Shown: positions 23,803 through 35,210, numbered from the stretch's first letter. The stretch is 64,000 nt of DNA from Orientallactaga sibirica (GCA_036365145.1 JAEOAD010000031.1:8218001-8282000), one strand, 5' to 3'. The notes: generated by a model from the letters alone, not told the origin. Numbers and translations: made by a program.

Positions 23803-24770
23803 TGCTTTTAAAGAAGTAATTATTTCATCATTTTCTTGGAGAATTTTCTTTTTAAAAAGTCTTTATGGGCCTGCAGTGCCAGAAGTCCCCATTGTTATAT
23901 TGACAGTCTCCATCACTTAGATCTAGCATGATGTGCCTCAAGTTCAGCATGTGGATTCCTTTGGTTTGGAGGGCTGATTTGTTTTCCTGCTGCAGCGCTC
24001 ACGATTTCCCGGTATCGTTACTTTAAACTGGGGCAGGAACTTGAAACATGTGTGAAACATTCTGGAGACTGAATTCAGATATTTATTACTTTGTCAGTTT
24101 TTCAAATGATCTCTTCCACTCTTAATAGTGTTTGTGAGCATTGATCTTTCAAAACATTCATCCCAGGGCTCTTAAAAACTGACCGCTCTTCACTCATATT
24201 TCATTGGTTCCTATAATGTTTGATGACATCAATTGATCACATGAACAAGCTTAGCTTTTATGAATTAATTTGAGGATATTCATAGCTGACACTTGGTACA
24301 CCCCTCTCTAGGACAGAAGTATCTCGGTAGGTGACCACCAGCGAAGGGTCTAGGATCTCATGGCACCAGCCAGAACATTCTGTGCAGGTAATGGGTAGTA
24401 CCAGCCCAGCTGACCAATCGTGTGGATATCACTCAGTTGAGTCTTTCTGAAGAACAGCAATTACAAGATTAAAGGGTACAAATGACAGGAAGGAGATTGA
24501 AGCATAATGAGTGAGGGGAACATTGTGTAGAGGAAGAGAAGGTGGAGGGGGATGACTAGAGCAGACACCTTGAATCTGGGACTGTGTTCAGAAGCTGGGA
24601 TTTTTTTTTTCCCCTAAAAACAATGAGAATCCAAAGACCTATGAGAAATGGGCCCTATTATGTGGTGATTAACTGTTCCTGGTGAATTTGTTTGCAAATC
24701 TCACCAAGGGGAAGTGGTAGCAGCTTTGGAGGGATGAAAGAATGTGACTTTCATAATCAAAAATAGGTTG

Positions 24771-25005
24771 AGGGCTGGAGAGATTGCTTAGCGGTTAGTG
24801 CTTGCCTGCAAAACCTAAGGTCTAATGTTCAACTCCCCCGATCCCACGTAAGCCATACTCGTGTGCAAGGTTGTGCATGTGCACAGGTATTGCATGCATC
24901 TGGAGGTAGATAGCAGTGGCTGAAGGTCCTGGCATGCCAATTCTCTCTCCCTCTCTCTTTTACTCTCTCTCTCTCTCTCATAATTTTTTTTTTAAATAGG
25001 GTGAA
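24771..25005 (+). repeat. tRNA-derived SINE (B2-type)
   Basis: 'gggctggagagattgcttag', 'cacgtaagccatactcgtg', 'tgcatctggaggtagatag' and a CT tract ending in T/A-rich sequence. Confidence 0.85.
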
Positions 25006-26053
25006 TGTGTGCATGTGTGTGTGTTTGAACATCTAGGAGTGTACATATTACTGTGTGTACAATAAAATAGGTCTCAGGATATTAATGAAACATGAAATAC
25101 AACATCCCTTAACATGCATTTTTTTTTCCTACACAAGACAAGTGAAAGACAGCAGCATCCTTCAGTTGACCAGTTCAAAGGTGTTCAGTGCTCATGAAGG
25201 GGTTGGTCTTCTGAGCAGATTCACTCTTGCCATCTACTCTGTTTACCCCTGTCCCAGTGAACATCTTGGTTAAAACCCGGGGCCGCAGTACACATAGGTT
25301 CAGGTACAAATGGAGAACAAGAACAAAAGGGAAATGCCCTGATACTTTGGAGGACAATGAGGGACACGAACTAAATTCCTGCTCTCCTCCTTGCCTATAG
25401 ACACTGCCTCAGAGGGCAGCCAGGAACGTCCTCAACTTCAAAGACCATCTCCCTGCCCCAACAGTTGCTGGCTATGATGAGCACTAGCTCTGTCCCATGC
25501 CTCTGCCTGCTGACCCATTTTGCAGTTGCCCAGCAACCAAGAAAGTATTGGTTGTGGACTCCCCTGAGAGGGGCAAGAGAGCCCTTGGCCCAGTTTTTCT
25601 CGCCATTATTCCCCTGTCATTTCTGTTCCAATTGCATCAATCCATGGGGATTGGGTACTTCCAGCCCTGGACCCCAGTTGCTACACCCTGCACTTTGACA
25701 ATGACATAGAACTACAGGTTTGACCGGCCAGTGAGAAGACCCAGCATGAAGGCAGAAGGAAGGAGCATTGAAGAGCCAGAGACAGCAGCTGCTCTGTGCT
25801 TTATGTCTCCAAGAAGAGACTCGCGTCTGCCCTGCAGAGCATGGTGCCAGGCCGGGGGACGGTTGCTGGCTGGTACTGCTTGAGGGCTGAGAACGGAAAT
25901 ATCCCATGGCTGTCACTGACATCGGGGCTGTGGGAGAGAATGATTTAAAGAGATGGAGAGAAGCCATTTGGCTGCCCCCAAATTTGATCTACTTTTCCCT
26001 CTCATAAATCCAGCTCTCACATAAATCTTTATGGTATCCCATCCCACCCATGC

Positions 26054-26092
26054 TGGGTTCCTTTTTTTTTTTTTTCTTCCTTCTTCTTCTTC
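26054..26092. repeat. Polypyrimidine tract
   Basis: A T14 run followed by cttccttcttcttcttcct. No splice acceptor AG follows at the expected distance. Confidence 0.8.
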
Positions 26093-26535
26093 CTCATGAA
26101 AATAAATAAATCACTATAAGTCACTCTAAAATCAGGCCCTAGCCCATGTAGCTCAGGGTTGCGGCCAAGAACTGGGTCATGAAGAATGGCGATTTCTCCA
26201 CATGAGTCTCTGGCTTGCGGAAGTCTGTTCTGCCTGCAGACATGACAGCTATTGCTTTATTCACAGGCAGCCCCCAGAGCACGCAGACGTAGATCCCGTC
26301 AAAATCACCAAAGAGCCAGGAAAACGAATCTCCCACTTTATTTCTGTCCTTGGCCTTCTCTACTGGTCTAGGAACTTCGCTAAGTCCAGCTGCTTTGCCC
26401 CCAGCCCACACAAGCACCTCTCTCAACCCCTCTCCCCAATGCTTTCACGTCTTCTCACTCTTCCGTCCACCATTCTCCGGGAGACCTGTGCAGTAAGAAG
26501 TTCATCTCATTATGAGTATAAGTAGGTGTACAGGG

Positions 26536-26660
26536 TTGGAAAGAATCCTGGATTCCAGGTCTAGAATGTTCTTTGTGGTATGATCTTTGTCAAGCTACAC
26601 TATGGGCCTCAGTTTCCTTATATGTAAAATGAGAAGGTCATGCTAGATAACTTTCAACAT
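26536..26660 (+). repeat. MIR fragment
   Basis: 'gggcctcagtttccttatat' and 'gtaaaatgagaaggtcatgc' mark the MIR core. Confidence 0.7.
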
Positions 26661-26805
26661 TTTTTTTTCAGCCATAGGACATTCAATCAGACACTTTTTT
26701 TTGGTAAGAAATTCCAAATTTTCAAAAGAATGGAAGGTAATGGTGGAAGTTAGGAGAGAGGGTTTGATTGTTGATTAAAAGACACCACTTCCCTTTTAAA
26801 ATATT

Positions 26806-27147
26806 TTATTTATTTATTTATTTGAGAAAGAGAGAGACAGGCAGATAGAGAGAAAGGATGGCCGGGTGTGGTAATCCCAGCACTCGGTTGGCAGAGGTAG
26901 GAGGATCGGCGTGAGTTTGAGGCTACCCTGAGACTACAGAGTAAACTCCAGGTCAGCCTGAACTAGAATGAGACCCTACCTCGAAAAAAAAGAGAGAGAG
27001 AGAGACAGGATGAGCGCACCAAGGCCGAACTCGAGACTCATGCTCCACCTTGTGCACGTGGCTTATGTGGGTATTATGGAATCAAACCTGGGTCCTTAGG
27101 CTTCACAGGCAAGCGCCTTAACTGCTTAGCCATCTCTCCAGCCCCTC
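26806..27147 (-). repeat. tRNA-derived SINE interrupted by a B1
   Basis: The outer minus-strand SINE runs from the A/T tail and GA tract (26806-26864), is broken by a plus-strand B1, and resumes with 'gacaggatgagcgcaccaag', 'cacgtggcttatgtgggtat' and 'gcttagccatctctccagcc'. An imperfect 14-bp duplication (agagagaaaggatg / agagagacaggatg) flanks the insert. Confidence 0.87.
26865..26992 (+). repeat. B1 SINE nested in a minus-strand SINE
   Basis: Reads gccgggtgtggtaatcccag (a short deletion removes the usual 'ggcgcacgcctt' part), then 'gactacagagtaaactccag' and 'gagaccctacctcgaaaaaa'. Confidence 0.9.
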
Positions 27148-28574
27148 TACACCCTTTCACAGCTCTAGAAGCATTGCTGTTGCAGTATGGGGTGGTGTGA
27201 AGATTACCAGGTGATCCCTCAAATCCAGTCTAACTTTCTACTTCCTGTCATTTAAAATGTGTGAATATGGATGGATTCCCAGACAGGCTCAGTCTCAGCT
27301 TCATGATCAGGTGGGAGCTGATGATCTCTGGACTTTTTCATGTGAAACACCCATCATCTGACATAATAGGGTCTCCGAGAAGTTTGAGGGCCCCATGCAT
27401 GCGTCTTCTCTGGCAGGTTCATGCTTCTGCAATGTTCGGATCCAAGGCAGCCTGCAAATTTCTACTCACGGGGCTGCAGTGGAGGAGAAAGATGTTTGAC
27501 TGGGAGGGAGGCCTTCTAGCACTTTCCTGACTTACAGGAAACTCATTCTACCTGAATCACCAGAAAAGGCCAGATACCTAGAAGAGAGAGTGAACACCAG
27601 GCTCTGGTCTGTCTCGATTCTCACTAGCCTAAAATAGGCAGGCCAGTATCACCCTCACTTCTTCATAACTTACTGATGTGGACACTTGGCTTGCAGGCCT
27701 TGTGGGGAAGGTGAGAGGCCACCTGCACGAGCTTCTCCTCTGGAAGAGAGTCTCTTTCTTGCATAGACAGTCCTTTTTGCTGGCCAGCATTGCTCCGCCC
27801 TGAGTAGGTCCCGTGCCCCTGGTCCCTTTGGATGTACTGAGTCATCAGCTGCAGTGTCATGGTCTCCTTCTGGTACTGGAAAATCCACTTTGGTGACTTA
27901 TACTCTTCCTGGCATATTCGTCTTCCCAGATGAGGAAGTGGGCTGGCTCTGCACTTCTCCCTGTACCACACCTGGAACTTCCACCCTACACGTCTGAGTC
28001 ATAGTACCCAGGTGGGGTGGCCATCAGGGGCCTACCTTCTCATTTTGCACTGGGTCCTGGACTCCTTACCTCATCTCTAGTGCATCTTAGGCTCCTGTTT
28101 GTTAACCGTCATTCTCACAGCTACCACCCCACCTGTCCTCTAGCGCTTCCTCCATATGTTTGGTTAGAGAACTCAGTGCCTAATCTCCTATGGGAATATA
28201 GCCTCCTTCAGCATTGAAAGACTCTAAAGGATGATGGGGACTTTGTGCCATCGTCTGCTTGATTTTTTGGTGCACTAATGGATGTGTGGTAATTTACAAA
28301 GTTAAAGCAACTGGGAGAGTAGTTTTCACAGTTTCCTATAGACATGGGACTATTTATGTAAAGGAAGCCATAGGAACAGGGGTCTCTTGAGGCTTCTGTC
28401 TCATAACCCTGACCCCTGTCATTCATACTTGGAGAAGGTTGGGCCTTGAAATCACTGACCAACACCTGACTTTTTTCTGTAGGATTCTTTTTCTGTAGGA
28501 ATTATGATTGCAAAGGAGGAAGAAGGTCAGGGATTTTAGTGTTAGTTTTGAATTAAAAAGAAAGAAAGAAACAC

Positions 28575-28895
28575 CTTCATGGGACGGCGAGAAGGCTCAG
28601 AGCATAAAGTGCTTACCTTGAAGCATGAGGCCCTGAGTTCAGATCACCAGCACCCACATAAAAATGCCTCGTGTGACAAGATGTGCCTAACTCTGGCACT
28701 AGAGAGGTAGAGACGGAAGAATCCGCAGGGTTCACTGGCCAGTTAGGCTGCTTACTTAGCTCTGGGTTAACTGTTTCAATAATTAATGCGGAGAGAGACA
28801 CAGGTCATTCACCTCTGGCCTTTGCATGCTCCCCCACCTGACCCTTGCATCCACACATAGTACCACACATACACACACATGCACACAACATACAA
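28575..28895 (+). repeat. B3-type SINE close upstream of kinase exon B
   Basis: 'gacggcgagaaggctcagag', 'agtgcttaccttgaagcatg', 'cagcacccacataaaaatgc' and a CACA-rich end. It ends about 120 bp before the acceptor of the exon at 29018. Confidence 0.82.
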
Positions 28896-29017
28896 CTACA
28901 TGTAAAAGAAAAGATTTGTCGGGAGCCCAGCAGGGTGTGGTGCATGCTTCACCATCAGGTGAAAGTTCAGCTCTCCGCCCTCTGGTCACTCAAAAGCTGG
29001 TGCTGTGTGGTTCCCAG

Positions 29018-29190
29018 GCTCTGAAGGATCCCACCCTGGCTGCCAGGAAGGATTTCCAGAGGGAGGCCGAGCTGCTCACCAACCTGCAGCATGAACACAT
29101 CGTCAAGTTCTATGGGGTATGCGGTGACGGGGACCCGCTCATCATGGTGTTTGAATACATGAAGCACGGAGACCTGAACAAGTTTCTCAG
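29018..29190 (+). CDS. Ntrk3: NTRK3 (TrkC) kinase-domain exon B: alpha-C helix and hinge
   Basis: This 173-bp exon continues in frame ([13 protein letters not shown]...) and covers human TrkC residues about 573-629, plus two bases of R630. It carries the alpha-C helix segment [14 protein letters not shown], whose first glutamate (E588) should pair with K572 of the previous exon. It also carries the hinge region [15 protein letters not shown], which includes the gatekeeper F617 and the solvent-front G623 known from kinase-inhibitor resistance studies. [13 protein letters not shown] and GVCGDGDPL are TrkC-type; TrkB has TLKDASDNARKDF and VCVEGDPL. The acceptor is gtgtggttcccag with a modest, G-interrupted pyrimidine tract, and the donor is CAG|GTAAGC (phase 2). 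The exon is tightly framed by repeats: a B3-type SINE ends about 120 bp upstream and a URR1-like element starts about 80 bp downstream. The reading frame is intact. Confidence 0.97.
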
Positions 29191-29272
29191 GTAAGCAAAG
29201 ATAGACACCCTCCTTGACGTCCACTCTCAGTCCAAATGGGTCCCCTGGAGTTTTCTCTCATGGCCTAGCAGC

Positions 29273-29627
29273 CTGTTGCAGACAGGTTTGCATTGCTGGT
29301 AGAAATCACCTAACCAAGAGCAGCTTGTGGGAATAAAAAAAGAGGTTTATTTTGGCTTATAGGCTTGAGGGGGAAGCTCCATGATGGCAGGGAAAATGAT
29401 GGCATGAGCAGAGGGTGGACATTACCCCTGGCCAACATAAGGTAGACCATAGCAACAGGAGAGTGTGCCAAATACTGGCAAGGGGAATCCGGCTATAAAG
29501 CCCATAAGCCTGCCCCTCAAAATACTCTGCCTCTAGGAGGCTTTAATTTCCAATTGCCATCAGCTGGGGAGATGAGCATTCAGAATACCTAAGTTTATGG
29601 GGGACACCTGAATCAAACCACCACACA
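29273..29627 (+). repeat. URR1-like interspersed repeat, copy 2
   Basis: It aligns by eye over its whole length with the copy at 531-889: 'cattgctggtagaaatcacc', 'aagctccatgatggcaggg', 'caacaggagagtgtgccaaa' and 'cacctgaatcaaaccaccac'. It begins about 80 bp after the exon B donor. Confidence 0.8.
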
Positions 29628-30611
29628 GCCATACTTCCCGCTATGGTCTCTGAAGTCCGAGGATAAGAAGCCCCTTTTCATCCTTATCTACCGTCTCCTT
29701 ATCAGTAGGTCTCAGGCTTTTGTCTCCATGAACAGAATTCTGTACTCCTCTCCTTGGCTCCCAGGTAGACCAGGAAGAAAATCAGAGCCTGGAGTGGGTC
29801 CTGTGAGGACCCTAGGGGATCTCTTTATCCTGGAACTGCCAACCTCAAGATTCTAGGGCCACCTGTTCACCTCCCTGCAAGTTGCAAATGTCTCAAGAGT
29901 CTCGCTTGCAAAATGAGTCTGGTACCATTCAGCCTCCTGCAAACCTTCCTGCCAGAGGCTTTTTCATGATGAATGGGAAGGTATCAAGGTTACAAACTCA
30001 TCCAGAGGCAGAGATTGTTGAGAAATGAAGGACACATTTTTCTCAGGAAAATTCTAGAACTGTGTATTCCAGTAAGAATAGGTATATATACTGTTTGAAC
30101 TTAGGTTTACATTAATGAAAGTTCAATAAAATCGGAAGTACAGTTCCTTACTCTCACAAGCCGTACATATCTCAAGTACTTGGTAGTCATGTAGTTATTA
30201 ATGACTACCATATGGGGCAGTGTGTTATATACCATTAGTGTTGTTTGAAAAATTCTGTTGGGTTGCACTGTTCTAGAGAGAATAGATTGTTTTTTCCTGA
30301 TACAAGCTCATCTGGACTTTGAGAGGTTTTCAAAGAGCTAGTAAGAGACTGAAACCAAGCCAGAAGTTCTCAGTTGAGTCACACGGCAGGACCTACCTTC
30401 CTTAGCGAAGACAGACTGGGCCAGAGTTAGGATGTGGGTGCTGGTCACAGCTGCCTTTCCCCAGTAGTTCTCAGATGTGATGCTCTGTGAAATCCAGGGT
30501 CCCAAGGAGCAAGGTGAACCCAAGTGTGGTCTCTGTACTACACTTTGAATGTCACTGGATCCTATGGCTGAAAAAGGGATCTTTTTGGAGTTCAAATTGA
30601 AGTTATAGAAG

Positions 30612-30685
30612 AGGGGCTGGAGAGACTGCTTAGTGGTCAAAGGCACTAGCTTGAAGGTATAGAAGGCTTAAGCCCACACTCCAGA
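30612..30685 (+). repeat. Truncated B2-type SINE head
   Basis: gaggggctggagagactgct and 'tagtggtcaaaggcactag' match the tRNA-like head; the body is missing. Confidence 0.7.
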
Positions 30686-31439
30686 ACGTGATGAGCATTC
30701 CCTTGGTGGCAGAACATTTACTAGAATATTCTGGCTTTGAGGAGGGAATGGACATCAAATTGTGGACTTGGAAGTCTTTGGAGCTCTGCTTAGGATTTGA
30801 GATTCAAAATAATGACCTTTGGAAGGATAAAAAAAAAAAAAACTCATAGGATGTTCCACGTCTGTGGAAACTGAATACACAAGGAAATCGATTCCTTTCC
30901 TGGAGAACGTAGTCCTTAGCCTAAGACAGATGGGGTCCATGTCCTTCCTAGATTTGTGTCAACTTAGTTACAATGAGAGTAGGTTATCAAGGCTCCATTT
31001 TCTCTCCTAGAAAACATGGCTGTTAGCAACTGCTTCCTAGGGTTGCTAGGAGTACTGCACGAACTATGTTCAAGGCCTGATGCCTTTTGTTATGTAGCTA
31101 GGTGTTTATCCAATGGTTACTAGCTGCGATCTATGAACCATGAGAGCTTTGAATCCAAGTGATATTTGTCTCAGAATTTCCTGCACCTTTTGCTTTTAAC
31201 TCCCTTGCTCTATTTTCTACCACCCATTCTCCAAAGATCCGGCAGTGTCTCCTGCCTCCAGTGCCACCGGCATGGTTAAAGAATCCCCCTAGGTATTTCT
31301 CAGTACCCTGTCATGCCCAATATAAGGAAAGAGAAATCAAAGGAAGGAGAGTGGAGAGAAAGAGGCAAAAGTAAAAAAAACAAACAAACAAAAAGGAGGA
31401 GGAGAAGCCCAAAGTAAGAAAATTCAAACCACAAAGCAA

Positions 31440-31795
31440 CAGCAAGATGTCTCATCAGTTACTTTGCTCATCACTGTCACCTGGCACCTGACCACAAGAG
31501 ACTTACGGGAGGACGGTTGTATTTCAGCCCATGGTCTGAAGGGAATAAAGTCCACCATAGCGGTAGAGCCATGAGGTGGCTGATCACATTCTGTCCACAG
31601 TTACCAAGTAGAGTGACTTTAGACCAGAAGTGAGACTGGGTTATAACACATAAGACCTGCTCCCCACTCCCTCCACCCCAGTGATCTGCTTCATCTAACC
31701 AGGCCCTAGTTCCTAAATATTCTAAAACCTCCGCTTTAAGCACCACCAGCTGGGGACCAAGAGTTCAAACACATTAGCCTTTGTGGGACATTTTT
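31440..31795 (+). repeat. Diverged URR1-like repeat, copy 3
   Basis: Shares order with the other copies: 'catcagttactttgctcatc' at the start, 'gggttataacacataagacc' in the middle, 'caccaccagctggggaccaa' and 'gcctttgtgggacatttttc' at the end. Confidence 0.6.
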
Positions 31796-32839
31796 CATGG
31801 ATCTACAACTAACGCATAAAGCAAGAGTCTTGTGTCTGCCTTGGATATTGTGCCCCCCTGGTTTTGCATGACAGGAACGCCAGGAATGACTTAGTGATGC
31901 CTCCCTCTCTTTGGAGCCCCACCTTGAGTCAGCTCTAGGGAGTCTATCCCAATCAAGGCCAACAGTCTTCTGGGTGCTTTTTGTGGCTGTTAACCTCTCA
32001 TTGCAGGCTTTGCCAGTCTAGGTCCTCTTACTGGAAGCTCTCAGCAAGAGGTCCAACCTTTGTTAGGAGCTGGTTCACCAACTACTCTCCTGAACACAGC
32101 CCCTGTGTCCCTTAGGACAACATCTCCCCTGCCACTGTGCTAGCTCCCATTCGGTGGTGTTTTCTGAGGGCTGGCTGGAGTGGACTCTTCTGCTAGACAG
32201 AGGTGGAAACTGGCTTTCTGACCCATCCCTGGCTAGCTTATCTAGCCTTCTGAGGAGGGAGGGAGGCAGTGCCCACCAAAGATAATAAACCGACTATGTT
32301 CCTACTTAATGGTGCCTTTCAGTGGAAATTGGAGAAGCAGTAAAGCAGGCTGGGGCCTCGCTGTACACCAGGGCTCGTTGGTCTACCACTTCATAAATAA
32401 GTGCCCTGGGTGTGGTTACAGCTCATTGGGTTTTCTGCAGGAAAGAGCGAGCACGGAAAGTGACCCATATGACACAGTGGGATGGTAGGGTAATATGGAT
32501 GGGCTTGAGTTTAGGGTGGCGATGGCACTGGCACTCTCCAGGCCTCTGTTTTACAGTCAGGGGTCTCTTGATCCTGTCTTCCTCTTGCTGTAAGCTGCCC
32601 AGTCCTAAGCATAGTTAGGGAGTGGTTAGGAATGAAGTACAAGACTTCTACTTACTATTAGGAGTGTAGGCTGCCTGTTAGCACCATTGGCACCAGGAGC
32701 CAGTCAAAATGCTACTGAATGAACTGGGCCTAGCCAATCAGACCATTATGGGGTGGGCTTGAGAATCTGTTTTAAACATGATCCTTTTGGAAGCTTTCCT
32801 TCACAGTTACAGATGGGGGAGCGGATATTATGGGACCTC

Positions 32840-32970
32840 TGGGACTTCGGCGTGATCCAGTCATTTTGTGCCTCAGTTTAAAAGATTGAAGTTGGAAGAT
32901 TAATTATGTATATTTAAAACAATAAAAATAGTGTTTGGGATATAGTAAGGGCTATGTGAGAGTTAGTGAT
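32840..32970 (+). repeat. MIR fragment
   Basis: 'attttgtgcctcagtttaaa' and 'ggatatagtaagggctatgt' are MIR-like. Confidence 0.5.
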
Positions 32971-33286
32971 TTTTAAAAATTAATTATTCTATAATAAACA
33001 CCTAGCAACTGAGAATCCCCTAGGTAACAGTGAAATGGTAAAGAGTACATTTATTCCCTGTTTTACTTGAGCATGTCTATCATCTTATAGAGAATATTGC
33101 AGACTTTCACCTGTTACCACACTACACTCAGTGTAGCTTGGTAGATAGAAACCGGCCATGGGAAATCAGGAAGCTGGGATTTCATTCATCTCTGTGGGGT
33201 ATTCCAGAGCACTGGGAAACAACATGGCTTTCCCCTTGATCTCCTGAATTCTCTCTGCTCCCTCTTTCCTCCCCACCTCCTTGCAG

Positions 33287-33530
33287 GGCCCATGGGCCAG
33301 ATGCGATGATCCTTGTGGATGGGCAGCCGCGCCAGACCAAGGGTGAGCTAGGGCTCTCCCAAATGCTCCACATCGCCAGTCAGATCGCCTCAGGCATGGT
33401 GTACTTGGCCTCCCAGCATTTTGTGCACCGGGATCTGGCCACCAGGAACTGCCTGGTTGGAGCCAACCTGCTAGTGAAGATTGGAGACTTTGGCATGTCC
33501 AGGGATGTCTACAGCACCGATTACTACAGG
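33287..33530 (+). CDS. Ntrk3: NTRK3 (TrkC) kinase-domain exon C: catalytic loop, DFG and activation-loop tyrosines
   Basis: This 244-bp exon starts with the G that completes R630 and then reads 81 codons, [16 protein letters not shown] to STDYYR (human residues about 631-711). It holds the catalytic loop HRDLATRN (D679 proton acceptor, N684), the DFG metal-binding motif (D697) and the activation loop [10 protein letters not shown] with the three autophosphorylated tyrosines Y705, Y709 and Y710. The insert [12 protein letters not shown] is TrkC-specific; TrkB differs here. Codon 647 reads ACC (Thr), where my recollection of human and mouse TrkC is Ala. The acceptor has a long pyrimidine tract ending cttgcag, and the donor is AGG|GTAAGG (phase 0). 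In other mammals an alternative 42-nt exon can be joined right after this arginine; I did not find it downstream. The frame is open throughout. Confidence 0.97.
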
Positions 33531-34395
33531 GTAAGGGGACTTTCCCAGCCGCAGGACTCAGTGGCCAAGCTAGCGCCTTGCTTACATGTCTGTCATTGTC
33601 CATTAACCTTGTCACTCTGGTGCACATGTATGCAAATGCATGCCCACACATGCAATCAACAATTGCTTTTCAGCTTATCCTGCATCTTGACATAGCTGCT
33701 TATTATTGTCTCAACAGGCTCCTCTTCCTTTCCTCTTGGGCGTTTGACTGGACTGTATCTGTACATTGCACTAACATACATACTGTGTTCTTACTTGCAT
33801 CAATGTTCATTCTCCATGCAAACAGACTCAAGTACATATTACATGGATGCTCAAATGCATACCCCGACAGGCCAACTGTGTGCTACATGTCCTGATCTAG
33901 CCTCGCCCATGACACATTTGATGCCTTGGAATTATACAGTGGTCACAGAACATTATCTTGTTTTCCAAGGTGGATATTGATGGAAAGTGGAACCCAAAGT
34001 AAACTGGCAAACTGGTCTATACGTTGCTAAACAAATAACCCTACTAGCATTGGCAGATGAGAAGCTAAAGCATCTTGTCAACTTCTGATCTTGTAGCAAG
34101 GACAGATTAGACCTTAGAGAAAGATTCCTGACCACAAGGAGACTGCTGTGCTCAGCTTCACTTCCATACTGCTGTCTCCTTCCCATTAACAGGGTCTCAC
34201 TTTGCTCCCACAACTATGTTTTCCCTTGGTTTTGGGGACCCTCCAGTGCATCGATCATTGAGTGCTTCTGGGTTACTGTTGCCAGGCCATGAGTGTCACT
34301 TGTCCCAGCAAGGAGACGTGTGGGAACAGCTCAGCACTCAGAGATGGGATCATGTCTGCAAGCTGACTAGGAGGCACCGCCCTCTAGAATACATC

Positions 34396-34476
34396 AGGCT
34401 GGGTGCGGTGGCACAATATGTAATCCCAACACTTGGAAGGCTGAGGCAGATGTTGCTACATAGTAAGAAAAGATTA
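34396..34476 (+). repeat. Truncated B1 SINE
   Basis: 'aggctgggtgcggtggcaca' and 'gtaatcccaacacttggaag', then a break into 'gttgctacatagtaagaaaa' and an A-rich tail. An internal part is deleted. Confidence 0.75.
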
Positions 34477-34589
34477 AAAAAATAAGATTTAAAGATTTAC
34501 TTTGGGGATATTGACTCAGGAAGAAATTTGGATCAGTGGTATAAAGAGACAGAAGGACCATGTTTTAGAGGCAGAGAATTCCTTAGTCT

Positions 34590-34947
34590 GTTTGGAATAC
34601 TTAAACAAAATACCTTAAACAGAGAGAACTTGCAATAACAAAATAAAACGAGGCAAAACACATTTCTCACAGTTCTGGAGGCTGCAAGTCCACAGTCAAG
34701 GTTCTCATCGGCTTCCACGTCTCGTAAGGGATGGTCTTCTCACTGTGTTCTCGTATAGTGGGGAGGACAAAAGAGCTCTCTCATGTCTCTTTTGTAAGAG
34801 CACTAAACGCATTCATGAAGGCTCTATGCTAATAATACAATTACTTCTCAAAGAATGACTTCTCCTGGCTCCTAATAATGTTAGCTTAGGACTAGGTTTA
34901 ACATGAATTTAGAGGAGAGAACACAGACATTCAGTCCACAGACGAAG
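34590..34947 (+). repeat. Mammalian interspersed repeat, copy A (family not assigned)
   Basis: 'acttaaacaaaataccttaa', 'tttctcacagttctggaggc', 'ggtcttctcactgtgttctc', 'gtaagagcactaaacgcatt' and 'cagacattcagtccacaga' match a repeat I know from many mammals. It shares its layout with the URR1-like elements in this window. A related copy is at 49498. Confidence 0.7.
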
Positions 34948-35210
34948 AATGGCAGCCAATTGTCTTATCTTTGTAGAGAATGAGGGATAACATATGGGTC
35001 AACAAAGCCAGCTATGATTGTCCTGTTGTCTTGAGCTTGGTAGACCAAGGTGCTGGAGCTTGAGGCTGGCAAGTACGTACCTGTTAAGTTTATCTGGGTG
35101 CTCTTGATGGCTTTACCTAAATGTTATTGATCACTCTAGTGTCAAAACTGATTTTTCAAGGAACTTTGGTAATGGCCCATAGAAAAATAGAATATTTGAG
35201 AAATGACTTT

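Larger units (their letters stand above)
19642..29017 (+). other. Ntrk3: NTRK3 intron between kinase exons A and B (9,376 bp)
   Basis: This phase-0 intron has GTAAAT and CAG ends. It holds an MIR, a long GT microsatellite, B1 and B2/B3-type SINEs, stacked minus-strand B1s and a SINE interrupted by a B1. Stretches 19642-20636, 21371-22350, 23803-24770, 25010-26535 and 27148-28574 contain nothing I recognise beyond the sites listed. I recall about 7.4 kb for the human counterpart, so this copy appears somewhat expanded. Confidence 0.93.
29191..33286 (+). other. Ntrk3: NTRK3 intron between kinase exons B and C (4,096 bp)
   Basis: This phase-2 intron has GTAAGC and CAG ends. It starts almost at once with a URR1-like repeat and has a second related repeat, a truncated SINE head and an MIR fragment. 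Stretches 29628-30611, 30690-31439 and 31796-32839 show no gene or clear repeat. The human counterpart is about 3.8 kb as I recall it, so size is well conserved. Confidence 0.93.

Noticed and set aside
24000..24020. Processed pseudogene or second gene in the introns
   Set aside because: No stretch shows a long decayed coding similarity that I recognise; the A-rich tract at 51519 has no identifiable gene body upstream.
28826..29017. In-frame extension upstream of exon B
   Set aside because: It is SINE tail and intron ending in a proper acceptor; TrkC sequence starts only at 29018.
33531..33695. Continuation of the kinase frame past exon C for about 55 codons
   Set aside because: The consensus donor AGG|GTAAGG ends the exon where TrkC exons end; the extension has no similarity to the next kinase segment.
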